A DNA stretch of 64,000 nucleotides from CADCWN01 sp046328475 (GCA_046328475.1 JAXLWN010000015.1:1-64000); one strand, 5' to 3'; positions 44,755 through 54,397 are shown, counted from the first letter of the stretch. A program made the numbers and translations. Notes: generated by a model from the sequence alone, not told the origin.

Positions 44755-45200
44755 CGCAGTACATTCTCGATACCGACCATGTCTCCCCGCATCAGCGGGG
44801 ACACCGTGCGGTGCAGCGGCGACTGGCGCGGATGAGCATGGATGACGCGGCAGATGATCTGGCAACCACGGTGAACGCGTTAGAGGAACAAGTGCGTGGC
44901 CGCTTCGCTACGCTTCATCGTCACGTCACTACGCCGCAACAGATAAGACAGGAATTGAATGCGTATGCGGATTTCTTGAGTATCTGGCGCTATTTCCAGC
45001 TCCTGACCATCCTCCCGTTCGATCAACCTGCGTCCGATCGCTTCCGTCAACTGCGACAACAGGGCCTTCGCATCGGTTCCCAGGATTTGCGCATCGCCGC
45101 AATTGCCCTGAGCATTGGCGCAACAGTGGTAACGCGCAACAGCAGAGATTTCTCCAGGGTACCTGGCCTGCTCCTCGAAGATTGGTCAGTATCCGAGTAA
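44751..45200 (+). CDS. PIN-domain ribonuclease toxin (VapC-like)
   Basis: The 149-residue protein starts at GTG 44751. PIN acidic residues are Asp in YILDTDHVSPHQRG, Glu in TVNALEEQVRGR, Asp in GSQDLRIAAIALS and the Asp of VTRNSRDFSRVPGLLLEDW. These match the VapC/FitB magnesium site, so it should cut RNA. It is coupled to the AbrB-type antitoxin upstream. Confidence 0.8.
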   Translation: MTQYILDTDHVSPHQRGHRAVQRRLARMSMDDAADDLATTVNALEEQVRGRFATLHRHVTTPQQIRQELNAYADFLSIWRYFQLLTILPFDQPASDRFRQLRQQGLRIGSQDLRIAAIALSIGATVVTRNSRDFSRVPGLLLEDWSVSE

Positions 45201-45242
45201 TAAGCAACTGTAGCGTTATCCAATAGGCTTCGGGAGCCAACT

Positions 45243-46424
45243 ATGTCAACCAGCGTCCTCGCCGACACGATCACCATCGCCGATCTCGACCGCGATCCCT
45301 ATCCCCTCTACCGCGAGTTGCGCGACCGCGCCCCGGTCGCCTGGGTGCCCGTGGTTGGCCTCTGGATGGTCACGCGCTGGGACGACGTGCAGGCGGTCAC
45401 GCTCGATCACGAGCGCTTCACCGCCGACATCCCCGGCCCGCTGAACCGCACGCTCGGCCGGAACATGATGCACGCGCCGCGCGACTACCACCGCCGCCTC
45501 CGCACCATGATCGAGCCCCTGCTGCGCCCCGTCGCGATCAAGCGCCACGCCGACGAGACGATCCCGCGCCTCGCGAACGAGTTGATCGACGCTTTTCGCG
45601 ACCGTGGCGCGGCGGAGATCATCGCCGAGTTCGCCGAATCCCTCTCGGTGCGGATGCTGAAGCACGTCCTCGGCCTGCCCGATATCCCCGACGACAACCT
45701 CCGTGCCTGGTTCAACGCCATCGCCCTCGGCGTGGCGAATTTCGAGGCCGACTCCGCCAAGCAGGCCATCGCCGATCGCGCCAGCGCCGAACTGCACGAC
45801 GCCGTCACGCCGATCCTCGACCGCCTGCGCCGTCACCCCGACGACAGCGTCCTCTCGCGCATGCTCAACGCCGAATTCGACGGCCATCGCCTCTCGCGCG
45901 AGGAGATCGACGGCAACCTGAAGCTGATGATGATCGGCGGCATGCAGGAGCCGCGCGATGTGGTCGGCCTCGCCCTCTGGGCGCTCCTCACCCACCCCGA
46001 CCAGTACGCCACGCTCCTGGCCGACCCCACCCTCGTCCGCAAGGCGATCGAGGAAACGCTGCGCTGGGCCTCGCCGGTCGGCACCCTCACCCGCCTGACG
46101 ACCGCCCCGACCACCCTCGCTGGCGTGGACCTCCCGGCCGGGGCGCGGCTCGGCGCGATCATCGCCTCCGCCAACCGCGACGAGCGCCACTGGCGCGACC
46201 CCGACCGCTTCGACCTCAACCGCGACGACCTCGGCCACCTCGCCTTCGGCGCGGGCGACCACTTCTGCGTCGGTGCCTGGCTCGGCCGCGCCACCTGCCG
46301 CGTCGCCCTGCGCCTCCTCCTCGACCGCCTCCCCAACCTCCGCCTCGACCCCACCCGCGAAGTAAAGCTGCACGGCTGGGAGTTCCGTGGCGTCACCCAA
46401 CTGCACCTCAAGTGGGATGCGTGA
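45243..46424 (+). CDS. Cytochrome P450
   Basis: The 393-residue soluble P450 has the heme-Cys loop FGAGDHFCVGAWLGR, the K-helix ExxR in EETLRWASP, and an N-terminal WMVTRWDDVQAVTLDHERF. The I-helix reads MMIGGMQEPRDVVGLALWAL instead of the usual (A/G)GxxT(T/S), so the acid-alcohol pair for oxygen activation is replaced by Glu-Pro-Arg-Asp; a minority P450 group has this. Substrate is unknown. No ferredoxin or reductase gene is adjacent. Confidence 0.9.
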   Translation: MSTSVLADTITIADLDRDPYPLYRELRDRAPVAWVPVVGLWMVTRWDDVQAVTLDHERFTADIPGPLNRTLGRNMMHAPRDYHRRLRTMIEPLLRPVAIKRHADETIPRLANELIDAFRDRGAAEIIAEFAESLSVRMLKHVLGLPDIPDDNLRAWFNAIALGVANFEADSAKQAIADRASAELHDAVTPILDRLRRHPDDSVLSRMLNAEFDGHRLSREEIDGNLKLMMIGGMQEPRDVVGLALWALLTHPDQYATLLADPTLVRKAIEETLRWASPVGTLTRLTTAPTTLAGVDLPAGARLGAIIASANRDERHWRDPDRFDLNRDDLGHLAFGAGDHFCVGAWLGRATCRVALRLLLDRLPNLRLDPTREVKLHGWEFRGVTQLHLKWDA

Positions 46425-46435
46425 AGGGGAACGTT

Positions 46436-46612
46436 TGAACCGCCAAGACGCCAAGGGCACCAAGAACGATAAAGAAGAGAGCAGGGCGCGAAGTTTTCCG
46501 CGCCCTGCTCTCTTCTTTCTTCATCTCTGCGTTCTCTGCGTCCTCTGCGGTTAGATCGTCTCTTTCCTCGTCCTTTCTTGGCGTCCTTGGCACCTTGGCG
46601 GTTTAACCGTCC
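46436..46612. repeat. Nested inverted repeat with GCCAAG and CTCTGCG units
   Basis: AACCGCCAAGACGCCAAGG (about 46438-46457) faces CTTGGCGTCC...CCTTGGCGGTTT (about 46575-46606). Inside lies a hairpin of AAGAGAGCAGGGCGCG with its complement (about 46473-46519), followed by CTCTGCG tandem units (about 46526-46552). It separates the P450 and MMPL genes, which converge. Sequences of this general kind recur in intergenic DNA of several bacterial phyla. Confidence 0.7.
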
Positions 46613-46614
46613 TT

Positions 46615-48976
46615 CTAATCCCCCACCTGCGCCCGCGCCGCCGGGAGGCTCTCGCCGTGCCCGAGGCCGAGGCGCTGCTGGAAGCGCGCCAGCGGGGCCG
46701 GGGCCCACCAGTTCAGGTTGCCCAGCAGCCGCATCGACGCCGGGACCAGCAGCGTGCGGATGACCAGCGCGTCCACCGCCACCGCCAGCGCCATGCCGAC
46801 GCCGATCGACTTCACCGTCACCAGCTCGGCCAGCGCGAAGGCCCCGAAGACGAAGGTCATGATCGCCGCCGCGCCGGTGATCAGCCGCCCGGTCTGCTCC
46901 AATCCCTCCGCCACCGCGTAGGCGTTGTCGCGCGTGCGCTCCCACTCCTCCTTCATGCGGCTGAGCAGCAGCACCTCGTAGTCCATCGAGAGGCCGAAGA
47001 GCAGGCAGAACATCATCACCGGCACCGTCATGTCGATCGACGCCGGGGTGAAGTCGAGGAACGTGCTCAGGTGCCCATCCTGGAAGATCCAGACCAGCGC
47101 GCCATACGACGCCGTGATCGAGAGCAGGTTCATCAGCACCGCCTTCAGCGGCAGCAGCACCGAACCGAGCAGCAGGAAGAGCACGATGTAGGTCGCAAGT
47201 ACCACGAAGGCGATCGAGCGGGGCGTGTCGGCCTTCACCGACGCGGCCACGTCGAGCACGAACGCCGTCTCGCCACCGACCAGCACCTCGCCGCCCGGGC
47301 GCGGCGCGCTCTCGTCGCGAATCGCCCGCACCACCGCCCGCGCCGTGTCACTATCCGCGTCGGTCGGGGTGATCACCGACAGCCGCACCGCGTGCGCGCC
47401 GACCGTCTGGTGCAGCGCGGCCTGGAGTTCCTGCGGCAGCGCCTCGCGCGGTCCCGTCAGCATCCCGATGATCGCTTCCTTCGGCAGCGACTTGCCATCC
47501 GGACCGGGCAGGTCGAAGATGCTCCGCACCGTCCCGACGCCCGGAACGCTCGCCAGCCAGCGGTGATAGTCGTAGAGTTGGCCGATCCGCGCCGCGTCGA
47601 GCGCCGCGCCATCGGATAGCTCACCACCACGTTGATCTCGTTGTTCTGCCCGACCGCGAAGTCATCCCGCAGCATCTCGTAGCCCTGGCGCGACTCCGCG
47701 TGCTCCGGCAGCAGCACCGGCCCGCCCCAGCCGAGGCGCAGCCCGAGGAAGGGCGAACCCGCGACCAGCAGCAGCGCCAGCAGCAGGATCAGCGTCAGCC
47801 AGGGTGGCGCATCACGCCGCCCGCCAGCATGTGCCAGAAGCTCGAACCATGCGCCGCCTTCGCCGTGGTGCGTGCCATGTTCTTCGTGACGCCGCGCCGC
47901 GCGGCGCCAGCCGCGATGCCGTTGCCGACGATCGAGAGGAGCGCGGGGAGGAAGGTGATGCCGTAGATGACCGCCGCCGCGACGACGAGGATGGCGGCGA
48001 TGCCGATCGATTGCAGCATCGCGGAGTGGTAGAAGAGGAGCCCGGCGACGCCGATGGCGACGGTCAGGCCGGAGAAGGTGATCGCTTTGCCGGTGGTGGC
48101 GATGGTGCGCACCACGGCGTCTTTCACCGGGCGGCGCATGGCTTCGTCGAGGAAGCGGCTGATGATGAAGAGGGAGTAGTCGATCGCCACGCCGAGGCCG
48201 ATCATCGAAGCGATGTTCAGCGCGTAGAGCGACACGTCGCGCCGGTGCGCCAGCGCGTAGATGCCCGCCATGCCGCCGACGATCGTGAAGCCGCCGATCA
48301 GCAGCGGCACCAGCGCCACCAGCAGCGTCCCGCAGGTCAGCGCCAGCGCCAGCCCGACGCGCGACAGCGACGAGCGCCGCAGCAGTCGCCAGACCACCAT
48401 CCCGAAGACGCCCAGCAGCACGATCAGCGCCAGCGGCAGGCCGATCCCCTCCGAGCGCTTCAGATCCTGCTCACTCACCCGCACGAAATCCTCGCTGACA
48501 GCCAGCGTGCCGGTCGCGACGATGTCGAGCGTCGGCGAACTGATCGTCGGGCGCAGCGCGGCGTAGGTCTCCTGCGCCTCCTCCGGCGACCCCTTCATCC
48601 GCACGATCGCGAACGCACGCCGCCCGTCCCGCGAGACGAACGCCGGATTGGCGTCGATCCGCCCGACATGCTCATTGGCCCGCAGCGGCCCCAGCACCGC
48701 CTCGGTCGCCTGGAGGAAGGCCGGGTCGATCGCGTGCAGATTTGCATCGCGCGAGGTGAAAATCAGGACAAAACTGCCGCTCTCCTGCGCGGGCAGCTCT
48801 TGCTCGATCAGGTTCGCCGCGCGCCAGATCTCCAGATTCTGGTTGTTGTCATAACTGGTGCTCAATTTCATCGTCAGCGCGCCGGTGGCCAGCGTCGTCG
48901 CGACGACCAAAACCAGGGAAGCGAACAGGGTCAGCCAGCGAAATCGATAGACGAAGCGCCCCCATGAAGCGAACAT
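46615..48976 (-). pseudogene. MMPL/RND-type transporter, two frameshifts
   Basis: From ATG 48976 (GGAGGG upstream) the first half gives the RND layout: an N-terminal helix, a periplasmic loop, then helices including MIGLGVAIDYSLFIISRFLDE, the MMPL proton-relay region. Shifts near 47805 and 47608 join RHP-WLTLILLLALLLVAG-like codons, then VLLPEHAESRQGYEMLRDDF, to the second half with VMMFCLLFGLSMDYEVLLLSR and SIGVGMALAVAVDALVIRT. Total length about 785 codons fits a single MmpL-type exporter of lipids or small hydrophobic molecules. It would be functional if the two indels are sequence errors. Confidence 0.8.
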
Positions 48977-49199
48977 ACCAGCCCTCCTTGGCTGCGATGG
49001 AGACGGCGCGGGACCCCATTGTCCCGGCCCCCAATCTGTTGCTCAGGCTGCCTACCGCCGAATCCTGCTCCTCCCATCTGAAAACCCAGTCGGCCCCTCG
49101 CCGCTCGCCCCCATCCTATCGGCCACCAGGGGAATATGGCACCCGCAGATGGCGTATGCCCCTCCGATCGTTGTGGGGAAGGTCGGCTGTACTTTCGGC

Positions 49200-49392
49200 G
49201 GATGTTTCCGAGCGGGCGAGACGGCGAGACGGCGAATCGGCGAATCGGCGACACCCCTCCCCAACTCCACCGCCCTTCGAGCGAGGCACCCCCTCTCCTC
49301 GCGGCGGGTACCCGCCGAAGGTGGGTGCGGGGCCGGGGGGTGAGGTCATCGCCCGTTCGCCGTTTCGCCGTTTCGCCCCTTCGCCGTTTCTA
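49200..49392. repeat. Inverted octad arrays (GGCGAGAC / TTCGCCG)
   Basis: Tandem GACGGCGA and ATCGGCGA units (about 49205-49248) face CGCCGTTT units (about 49353-49390). The spacer holds CCCTCTCCTCGCGG and a GGCGGGTACCCGCC hairpin, a sequence related to 10560-10614. The 418 bases between the MMPL start and the RCC1 stop hold no gene. Confidence 0.65.
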
Positions 49393-49394
49393 CG

Positions 49395-51212
49395 TCACCG
49401 CGTCTGCCACGCGTTCCAGAGCGCCTCGGAGAACCAGCCGCGCGAGGCGGGCTGCGACCAGTTCGCCCACTGCGTCGTGTTCGCCGTGCCCGGCAGATTC
49501 CCCTCGACGTAGTGCAGGTAGGTCACCATGTCCACGCGGTGGCCGGACGAGGCCGGGACGTTCGGGTAGAGCGCCGGGTTGTCCGCCTGCTTCACCCAGT
49601 AGCCCTTCTTGACCATCGCGCGGGTGATGAAGGAGATCGTCTGCGCCTGCGTCACCTTGTCGGTCGGCGCGAAGTGCGTCGCGTCGTACCCATAGGCGAC
49701 GCCGTAGAAGGCCAGCGTGCCGACATTGCGCCACAGGTTCGGGTCGATGCCGTTGCCGTCCACGAACGGATTGCCGTGGTCCTCCTGGTCCCAGCCCATC
49801 GCCCGGGCGATGAACGCCGCCATCTGGGCGCGCTGGGTGGTGTCGGTCGGGCCGAAGCAGCCGTTCGAGTAGCCCCGGATCGTGCCGCGCGCCGCCAGCT
49901 GGATGATCGCGTTGTTGTAGAGCGTGTTCGCGTTGACATCGCAGAACGTGGGCAGCGTGATCGCCAGGCTGTGCCCGCTGCCGCCAGCGACCGCCAGCAC
50001 ATTCGCCAATCCGGGCACCTGCACCGGCGATGAGACGTTCGCGGGGGCCGTCACGCCGATCTGGAAGGTGTTGTTCTGGCCCCAGGCGCGCACCGTGCCG
50101 TCGGCCAGCACCGCCAGGCTATGCTCGTGCCCCGCACCGATCGCGACCACGCCACTCAGGCCCGGCACGGCGGTCGGGGTCGGATTGCAGCCGCAGGGCG
50201 TGTTGGAGCCGATGGTCCCCTGGCCGAGCTGCCCCGCGCTGTTGTAGCCCCAGGTGAAGACCGTGCCGTCGTTGCGCAGCGCCATGCTGTGGCGATAGCC
50301 CGCCGCAATCGCGACGATGTTGCTCAGGCTCGTCACCTGGAACGGGTAGGAATAGTCGCCCGGATCGGTTCGGTTGAGGCCGAGTTGCCCCTGGTCGTTC
50401 ATGCCCCAGGCGTAGACGTTCCCGTTCGCGTCCAGCGCCAGGCTGTGCCCCTCGCCACCGGCCACCTGCACGATGTTGCCCAGGTTCCCGTTGCCGCCGA
50501 GCCCCAGCACCTTGACCGGTGTGATGCCGCCCGGCACGGCACCCGCGCCGAGCTGGCCGCGCCCATTGCTCCCCCAGGTCCAGACCGAGCCGTCGCCGAG
50601 GATCGCCATGCTGTGCAGGAACCCGGCACCGAGACCCTTAACATTGCCCATGTTCGGGATCGGCTGCGGCGAGCGGCTGCACGCGCCACCGCCGCAGGTG
50701 GCGTTCGTCGCGTACCCGAGCTGACCGAAGGTGTTGTTGCCCCAGGCGTAGATCGTCGCGCCATTCGAGGCGAGGCCGTGCGTGTCCCCGGCCGCGATCA
50801 TCGTCGCATCGGTGATGCCCGCGAGCACGGTCGGGTCGGCTTCGTCCTGGGTCGTGCCGATGCCCAGCTGCCCATTCGGGAAATTGCTGCCCCAGGTGAG
50901 CACCTTGCCATCAGCCCGCAGCCCGACCGAGAAGTAGCGCCCCGCGTCGATCGCGACCATGTTGTAGTCGGTCGCCGCCTTCACCGAGCCGGGGGTGGCG
51001 CGCTGCGTGCCGCTGTAGCCCGAGCCGATCTGGTTGGAACGATTGTCGCCCCAGGCGACCACGCCGCCCGGCTGCTGATTGCCCGCCGCCGCCGCGTTGC
51101 CCACCGGGGTCAGCGTGCTCGCCACCAGCGCGAATGCGAACAGACCGAAGAGCACCGCCCGCCCGGTGCGCCAGCGCACCGCCCAGGAAACAATCCGTCG
51201 TTGGAGATTCAT
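49395..51212 (-). CDS. Secreted RCC1-repeat protein with C-terminal SLH-like domain
   Basis: The 605-residue protein has ATG 51212 with GAGGAGG, a signal peptide ending NAAAAG, and about seven RCC1 blades (DGKVLTWGSNFPNGQLGIGT, DGSVWTWGSNGRGQLGAG, DGTVFTWGYNSAGQLGQGT, DGTVRAWGQNNTFQIG). Residues about 420-605 are SLH-like: YNNAIIQLAARGTIRGY, CFGPTDTTQRAQMAAFIARA, FAPTDKVTQAQTISFITRAM, ALYPNVPASSGHRVDMVTYL. The end matches the HAF protein at 24895. It is probably held at the cell surface by the SLH-like part. Confidence 0.85.
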   Translation of the reverse strand: MNLQRRIVSWAVRWRTGRAVLFGLFAFALVASTLTPVGNAAAAGNQQPGGVVAWGDNRSNQIGSGYSGTQRATPGSVKAATDYNMVAIDAGRYFSVGLRADGKVLTWGSNFPNGQLGIGTTQDEADPTVLAGITDATMIAAGDTHGLASNGATIYAWGNNTFGQLGYATNATCGGGACSRSPQPIPNMGNVKGLGAGFLHSMAILGDGSVWTWGSNGRGQLGAGAVPGGITPVKVLGLGGNGNLGNIVQVAGGEGHSLALDANGNVYAWGMNDQGQLGLNRTDPGDYSYPFQVTSLSNIVAIAAGYRHSMALRNDGTVFTWGYNSAGQLGQGTIGSNTPCGCNPTPTAVPGLSGVVAIGAGHEHSLAVLADGTVRAWGQNNTFQIGVTAPANVSSPVQVPGLANVLAVAGGSGHSLAITLPTFCDVNANTLYNNAIIQLAARGTIRGYSNGCFGPTDTTQRAQMAAFIARAMGWDQEDHGNPFVDGNGIDPNLWRNVGTLAFYGVAYGYDATHFAPTDKVTQAQTISFITRAMVKKGYWVKQADNPALYPNVPASSGHRVDMVTYLHYVEGNLPGTANTTQWANWSQPASRGWFSEALWNAWQTR

Positions 51213-51438
51213 GGCAAGCCTCCTCTTAACCCGGCGGCATCGCCGGGAAAACACCCAATATCCAGTCGTAGTGCGGCTTCAACGAAACGGCTGTGATGAA
51301 ACCGTATCAGCGAGATCGGCGGCCGATTACCGTAGCAAAATCAGCGAGAAAACCCGTCTCCTATCGCGCCGCGCCGGGCGGTCGCCGCCCCGGCGCGCGA
51401 GCGTGCATCGTCTCTGGTTGTGCGTTGCGGCCCGGGCG

Positions 51439-51918
51439 CTACGCCGCAGCGCGACGCGACGCGCCCCGCTGGATCGGGCGGCGCAGCTCGGTCACCACGC
51501 CGAGGATCGCGACCTCCGGCCCGAGCGGGAGTGGCGCGCTGCCGTCGTTCGCCACCAGCCACTGCTGCCGGTTCTGCCAGGTGATGGCGCGGGCGATCAG
51601 GCCGCCGCCGGTGAACGCGATCACCAGATCCCCCTCGTCCGGCTGGAGCTGCCAGTCGACCACCAGGCGGTCACCGGCGTGGAGCGTCGGGGCGAGCGCA
51701 TCGTCGCCCACCGCCACCAGCAGGCGGCCGTCCCACTCCTCCATCGCCTCGGCCAGCCGCGCGATCAGCGGCTTCGGGTGGACCTCCGCCGTCAGCCGCG
51801 CGATGTCGAGCAGCGCCTCGGCGTGGTGCAGCGGGCGCGCAACGCGCGCATTCGCCAGCAATTCCTCGATCTCGCGCCAGAGAGTAGAAGTCGTCCGCCC
51901 AGCGTCGCCAATGCTCAT
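51439..51918 (-). CDS. S24/LexA-like protein lacking the catalytic Ser
   Basis: The 159-residue protein starts at ATG 51918 (GGAGG upstream). Residues about 65-150 match the S24 beta-fold: VGDDALAPTLHAGDRLVVDW, PDEGDLVIAF, GLIARAIT and WLVANDGSAPLPL. The usual GDSM/EPTL Ser is Ala (DDALAPTL), and the usual Lys position is Ala or Arg, so self-cleavage is unlikely. The N-terminal 60 residues are helical and do not show a clear HTH. A non-cleaving S24-like sensor or binding module is the cautious reading. The gap 51919-52301 shows nothing convincing. Confidence 0.6.
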   Translation of the reverse strand: MSIGDAGRTTSTLWREIEELLANARVARPLHHAEALLDIARLTAEVHPKPLIARLAEAMEEWDGRLLVAVGDDALAPTLHAGDRLVVDWQLQPDEGDLVIAFTGGGLIARAITWQNRQQWLVANDGSAPLPLGPEVAILGVVTELRRPIQRGASRRAAA

Positions 51919-52301
51919 CTCGCACCTCCGCGCCCATTGTCGTTTCAGCTCGTGAACCCAGCATACGCACCGTGCGGCGGGTCCACCAGCCCGAAAACTG
52001 TCCATTCATTGCTCATTTCCGCCGCGTGGCGGCTGCCCCAAGCGGGGCGAGCAGCGGTTCCAGATAGGTCTGCCAACACTGTGGCCCCCCGCGTGTCGGA
52101 AGGCAAGCCCTGTGCGCGAATCCGGGACGAAATACCTACCATAAGGTCGGGCCGCTACCATCACAAAAGTACGGGGTGCCGGACGAGTGGGACGACGATA
52201 CCGCGTTTGCCAGAAGTTTCCCGGAGCCCGAGCCGTCTGGTCCCCCTCTCTCCCGCGCCAGCTGGTGGGGCGCGTTCGCCGGGGACCGCCGGCAGGGTGG
52301 C

Positions 52302-52436
52302 TCAGCGGGCGCGCGGTGCGCCGTACACCGGCGGGTGCAGACCCGAGACGGTGCGCCCTGCCAGTTCCTGGCGTTCCGCCGCCGTCTCCCCCTCAGTCGT
52401 GCCGCGCCGCTGGACCGTGCCCGTCGCCGTGACCAT
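52302..52436 (-). CDS. Possible 44-residue protein
   Basis: An ATG at 52436 has GAGGAGGG 4 nt upstream and a promoter-like TTGACA-17-TACTGG about 50 nt further up. The peptide (MVTATGTVQRRGTTEGETAA, then ERQELAGRTVSG) has no signal peptide or known motif. Its reality rests on the strength of the start signals. It could equally be a leader. Confidence 0.4.
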   Translation of the reverse strand: MVTATGTVQRRGTTEGETAAERQELAGRTVSGLHPPVYGAPRAR

Positions 52437-52487
52437 CTGTCGTCCCTCCTCGCCCGTTGCTGCCCCGCCCGGTTCGTCCTCTGTGTA

Positions 52488-52516
52488 CCAGTATGCCCCA
52501 GCCGGGACAATGTCAA
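52488..52516 (-). promoter_or_regulatory. Sigma-70-like promoter for the 44-residue ORF
   Basis: On the minus strand, TTGACA (52516-52511) and TACTGG (52493-52488) are separated by 17 bp, in a locally AT-richer stretch. Confidence 0.4.
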
Positions 52517-52725
52517 CAGGAACAGAGCCCCCACACACACTCCACAGTTGCCCACTGCTGTGTGGGTGTCACCTGGGTACTGTTGCGGGTGTGGAAAGAG
52601 TCATCGGCTGGGACAGAACCTGGCCCGACGCGAGTGGACCAGGACCAGCGGAAGGAACCAATCGCGCATTGGCCCTTTCCCCGCACCGGGCGAATCGCTA
52701 CACTACGGGCATAGTAGGGAGAGGT

Positions 52726-53677
52726 GTGACATCGACCACAACATCAGGAGCATCAATCGCGCAACCATCGCCGCCACCGGCGAGCGCATCGCCCCGGCAC
52801 GTCCGCCGCACCTCGACGTGCGGGTGGCCGGTGCCGACTTCGGCCTCCCGGTCGCCGCGCTGACCCTGAAGCTCGAACCGTCTGGCCCTCGCCTGTTCAA
52901 GGCGCGCGGCGCGTTCGCCAACCTCCTGCTGCGCGACATCCCGCCCGCCGGGATCGTCGCCGCCTCCGGCGGCAACCACGGCGCGGCCGTCGCCTACGCC
53001 GCCATGAAACTCGGCATCCCCGCCACCATCTACGTCCCCGAGGTCGCCTCGCCCGCCAAGCTCCGGCGCATCCGCGACTGCGGCGCGAACCTCGTCGTCA
53101 CCGGCGAGCGCTACGCCGACGCCCTCGCCGCCAGCGAGGAGTGGCGGGCCACCTCCGGCGCGCTCCCGATCCACGCCTACGACCAGGCCGAAACCCTGCT
53201 CGGCCAGGGCACCGTCGGCCGGGAACTGGAGGAGCAAGCGCCCGACCTCGACACCCTGCTCGTCGCGGTTGGCGGCGGCGGCCTGATCGGCGGCATCGCC
53301 GCCTGGTACGCCGGACGCCTCAAACTCGTCGGCGTCGAACCCGAACTCGCCCCCACCCTCCACCGCGCCCTGGCGGCGGGCGAGCCCGTGGACGCCCCGG
53401 CGGGCGGCATCGCCGCCGACTCCCTCGCCCCGCGCCGCATCGGCGAGATCATGTTCCCGATCGCGCAGCAGCACGTCGATCACGTCGCGCTCGTCACCGA
53501 CGACGCCATCCGGGCCGCGCAGCGCGCCCTCTGGGAGACCACCCGCCTCGTCGCCGAACCGGGTTGCCGCCGCCTTCGCCGCCCTCCTCAGCGGACGCTA
53601 CATCCCCCACCCCACCGAGCGCGTCGGCATCCTCGGCTGCGGCGGCAACACCACCGCCGTCAACTTCGACCACTGAC
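52726..53677 (+). pseudogene. Threonine/serine ammonia-lyase-like PLP enzyme, frameshifted
   Basis: The fold-type II PLP motifs are clear: LTLKLEPSGPRLFKARGAFA with the Schiff-base Lys, VAASGGNHGAAVAYAA, VAVGGGGLIGGIAAW (phosphate loop) and VGVEPELAPTL. A one-base shift near 53563 separates these from the end AAFAALLSGRYIP and GILGCGGNTTAVNFDH (stop 53677). The start is unclear: the open frame has no good start codon, and GTG 52726 behind GGGAGAGG is in another frame, so an early indel is likely. It would deaminate Thr or Ser to a 2-oxo acid and ammonia. Confidence 0.75.
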
Positions 53678-53696
53678 CCCCGCCACCGCCCCAACC

Positions 53697-53757
53697 TTCG
53701 AACCTTCAAACCTTCGAACCGTCCCCCCGAACTTTGAACCTTGAACCTTGAACCACC
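53697..53757. repeat. Tandem octads (CTTGAACC / CTTCGAAC)
   Basis: AACCTTCG/AACCTTCA units (53697-53719) are followed by GAACCTT units (about 53735-53755). They fill the gap between the ammonia-lyase and the YbaK gene. Confidence 0.65.
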
Positions 53758-53768
53758 CGGAGTCCCCC

Positions 53769-54281
53769 ATGACCGCCCCCGACGCCTACACCCACCTGAT
53801 CGCCCTCCTCGACCAGCACGGTGCCCACTACCGCACCATCGACCACGTCCCCGAAGGGCGCACCGAAGTCGTCAGCCCCCTGCGCGGCAACGACCTCGCC
53901 CAGGCCGCCAAGTGCATGGTCGTGATGGTCAAAATCGGCAAGAAGGTCACCAAATACATCCTCGCCGTCGTCTCCGGCGACGCCCGCGTCGATCTCCAGG
54001 CAATTAAAACCCTGCTCGGCGGCACCTACGTCTCCTTCGCCAACCCCGAGATCGCCGAACGCCTCGCTGGCAGCGTCGTCGGCACCGTCCTCCCCTTCTC
54101 CTTTCACCCCGACCTGCAATTGATCGCCGACCCCACCCTCCTCACCCACGACGAAATCTTCTTCAACGCCGCCCGCCTCGATCGCTCCCTCGCGTTGCGG
54201 ACAGCGGATTACATGCGCCTCGCCTCCCCCCAGATCGCCAACATCGCTGCCCCTTGCGACGCCGCCCCGCCCGCAAACTAG
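53769..54281 (+). CDS. YbaK/EbsC family aminoacyl-tRNA deacylase-like protein
   Basis: The 170-residue protein has the YbaK fold: HYRTIDHVPEGRTEVVSPLR, the Lys-centred segment QAAKCMVVMVKIGKKVTKYI, VVSGDARVDL, TYVSFANPEIAERLAGSVVG, VLPFSFHPDL and TLLTHDEIFFNAARLDRSLAL. The family hydrolyses mischarged tRNAs (for example Cys-tRNA-Pro) as a stand-alone editor; its specificity here is unknown. Length and motif order are normal. Confidence 0.8.
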   Translation: MTAPDAYTHLIALLDQHGAHYRTIDHVPEGRTEVVSPLRGNDLAQAAKCMVVMVKIGKKVTKYILAVVSGDARVDLQAIKTLLGGTYVSFANPEIAERLAGSVVGTVLPFSFHPDLQLIADPTLLTHDEIFFNAARLDRSLALRTADYMRLASPQIANIAAPCDAAPPAN

Positions 54282-54328
54282 CCCCCCGCTCCACACGCAT
54301 CACATCGCTACAACCCATCCCACGCCCG

Positions 54329-54397
54329 AGCCCGCGCAGGCGGGCTTTGCGGCGACCCGCAGGTCGCCCTCAGCCCCAGGCTTCAGCCTGTGGGGCT
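54329..54397. repeat. REP-like cluster of three hairpins
   Basis: Hairpins are AGCCCGC/GCGGGCT (54329-54346), GGCGACC/GGTCGCC (54351-54368) and AGCCCC-AGGCT/AGCCT-GGGGCT (54372-54397). The first is the reverse complement of the CCCGCCTGCGCGGG hairpin in the left end of the RAYT element (7079-7092). It may be a non-autonomous REP moved by that transposase. Confidence 0.6.
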
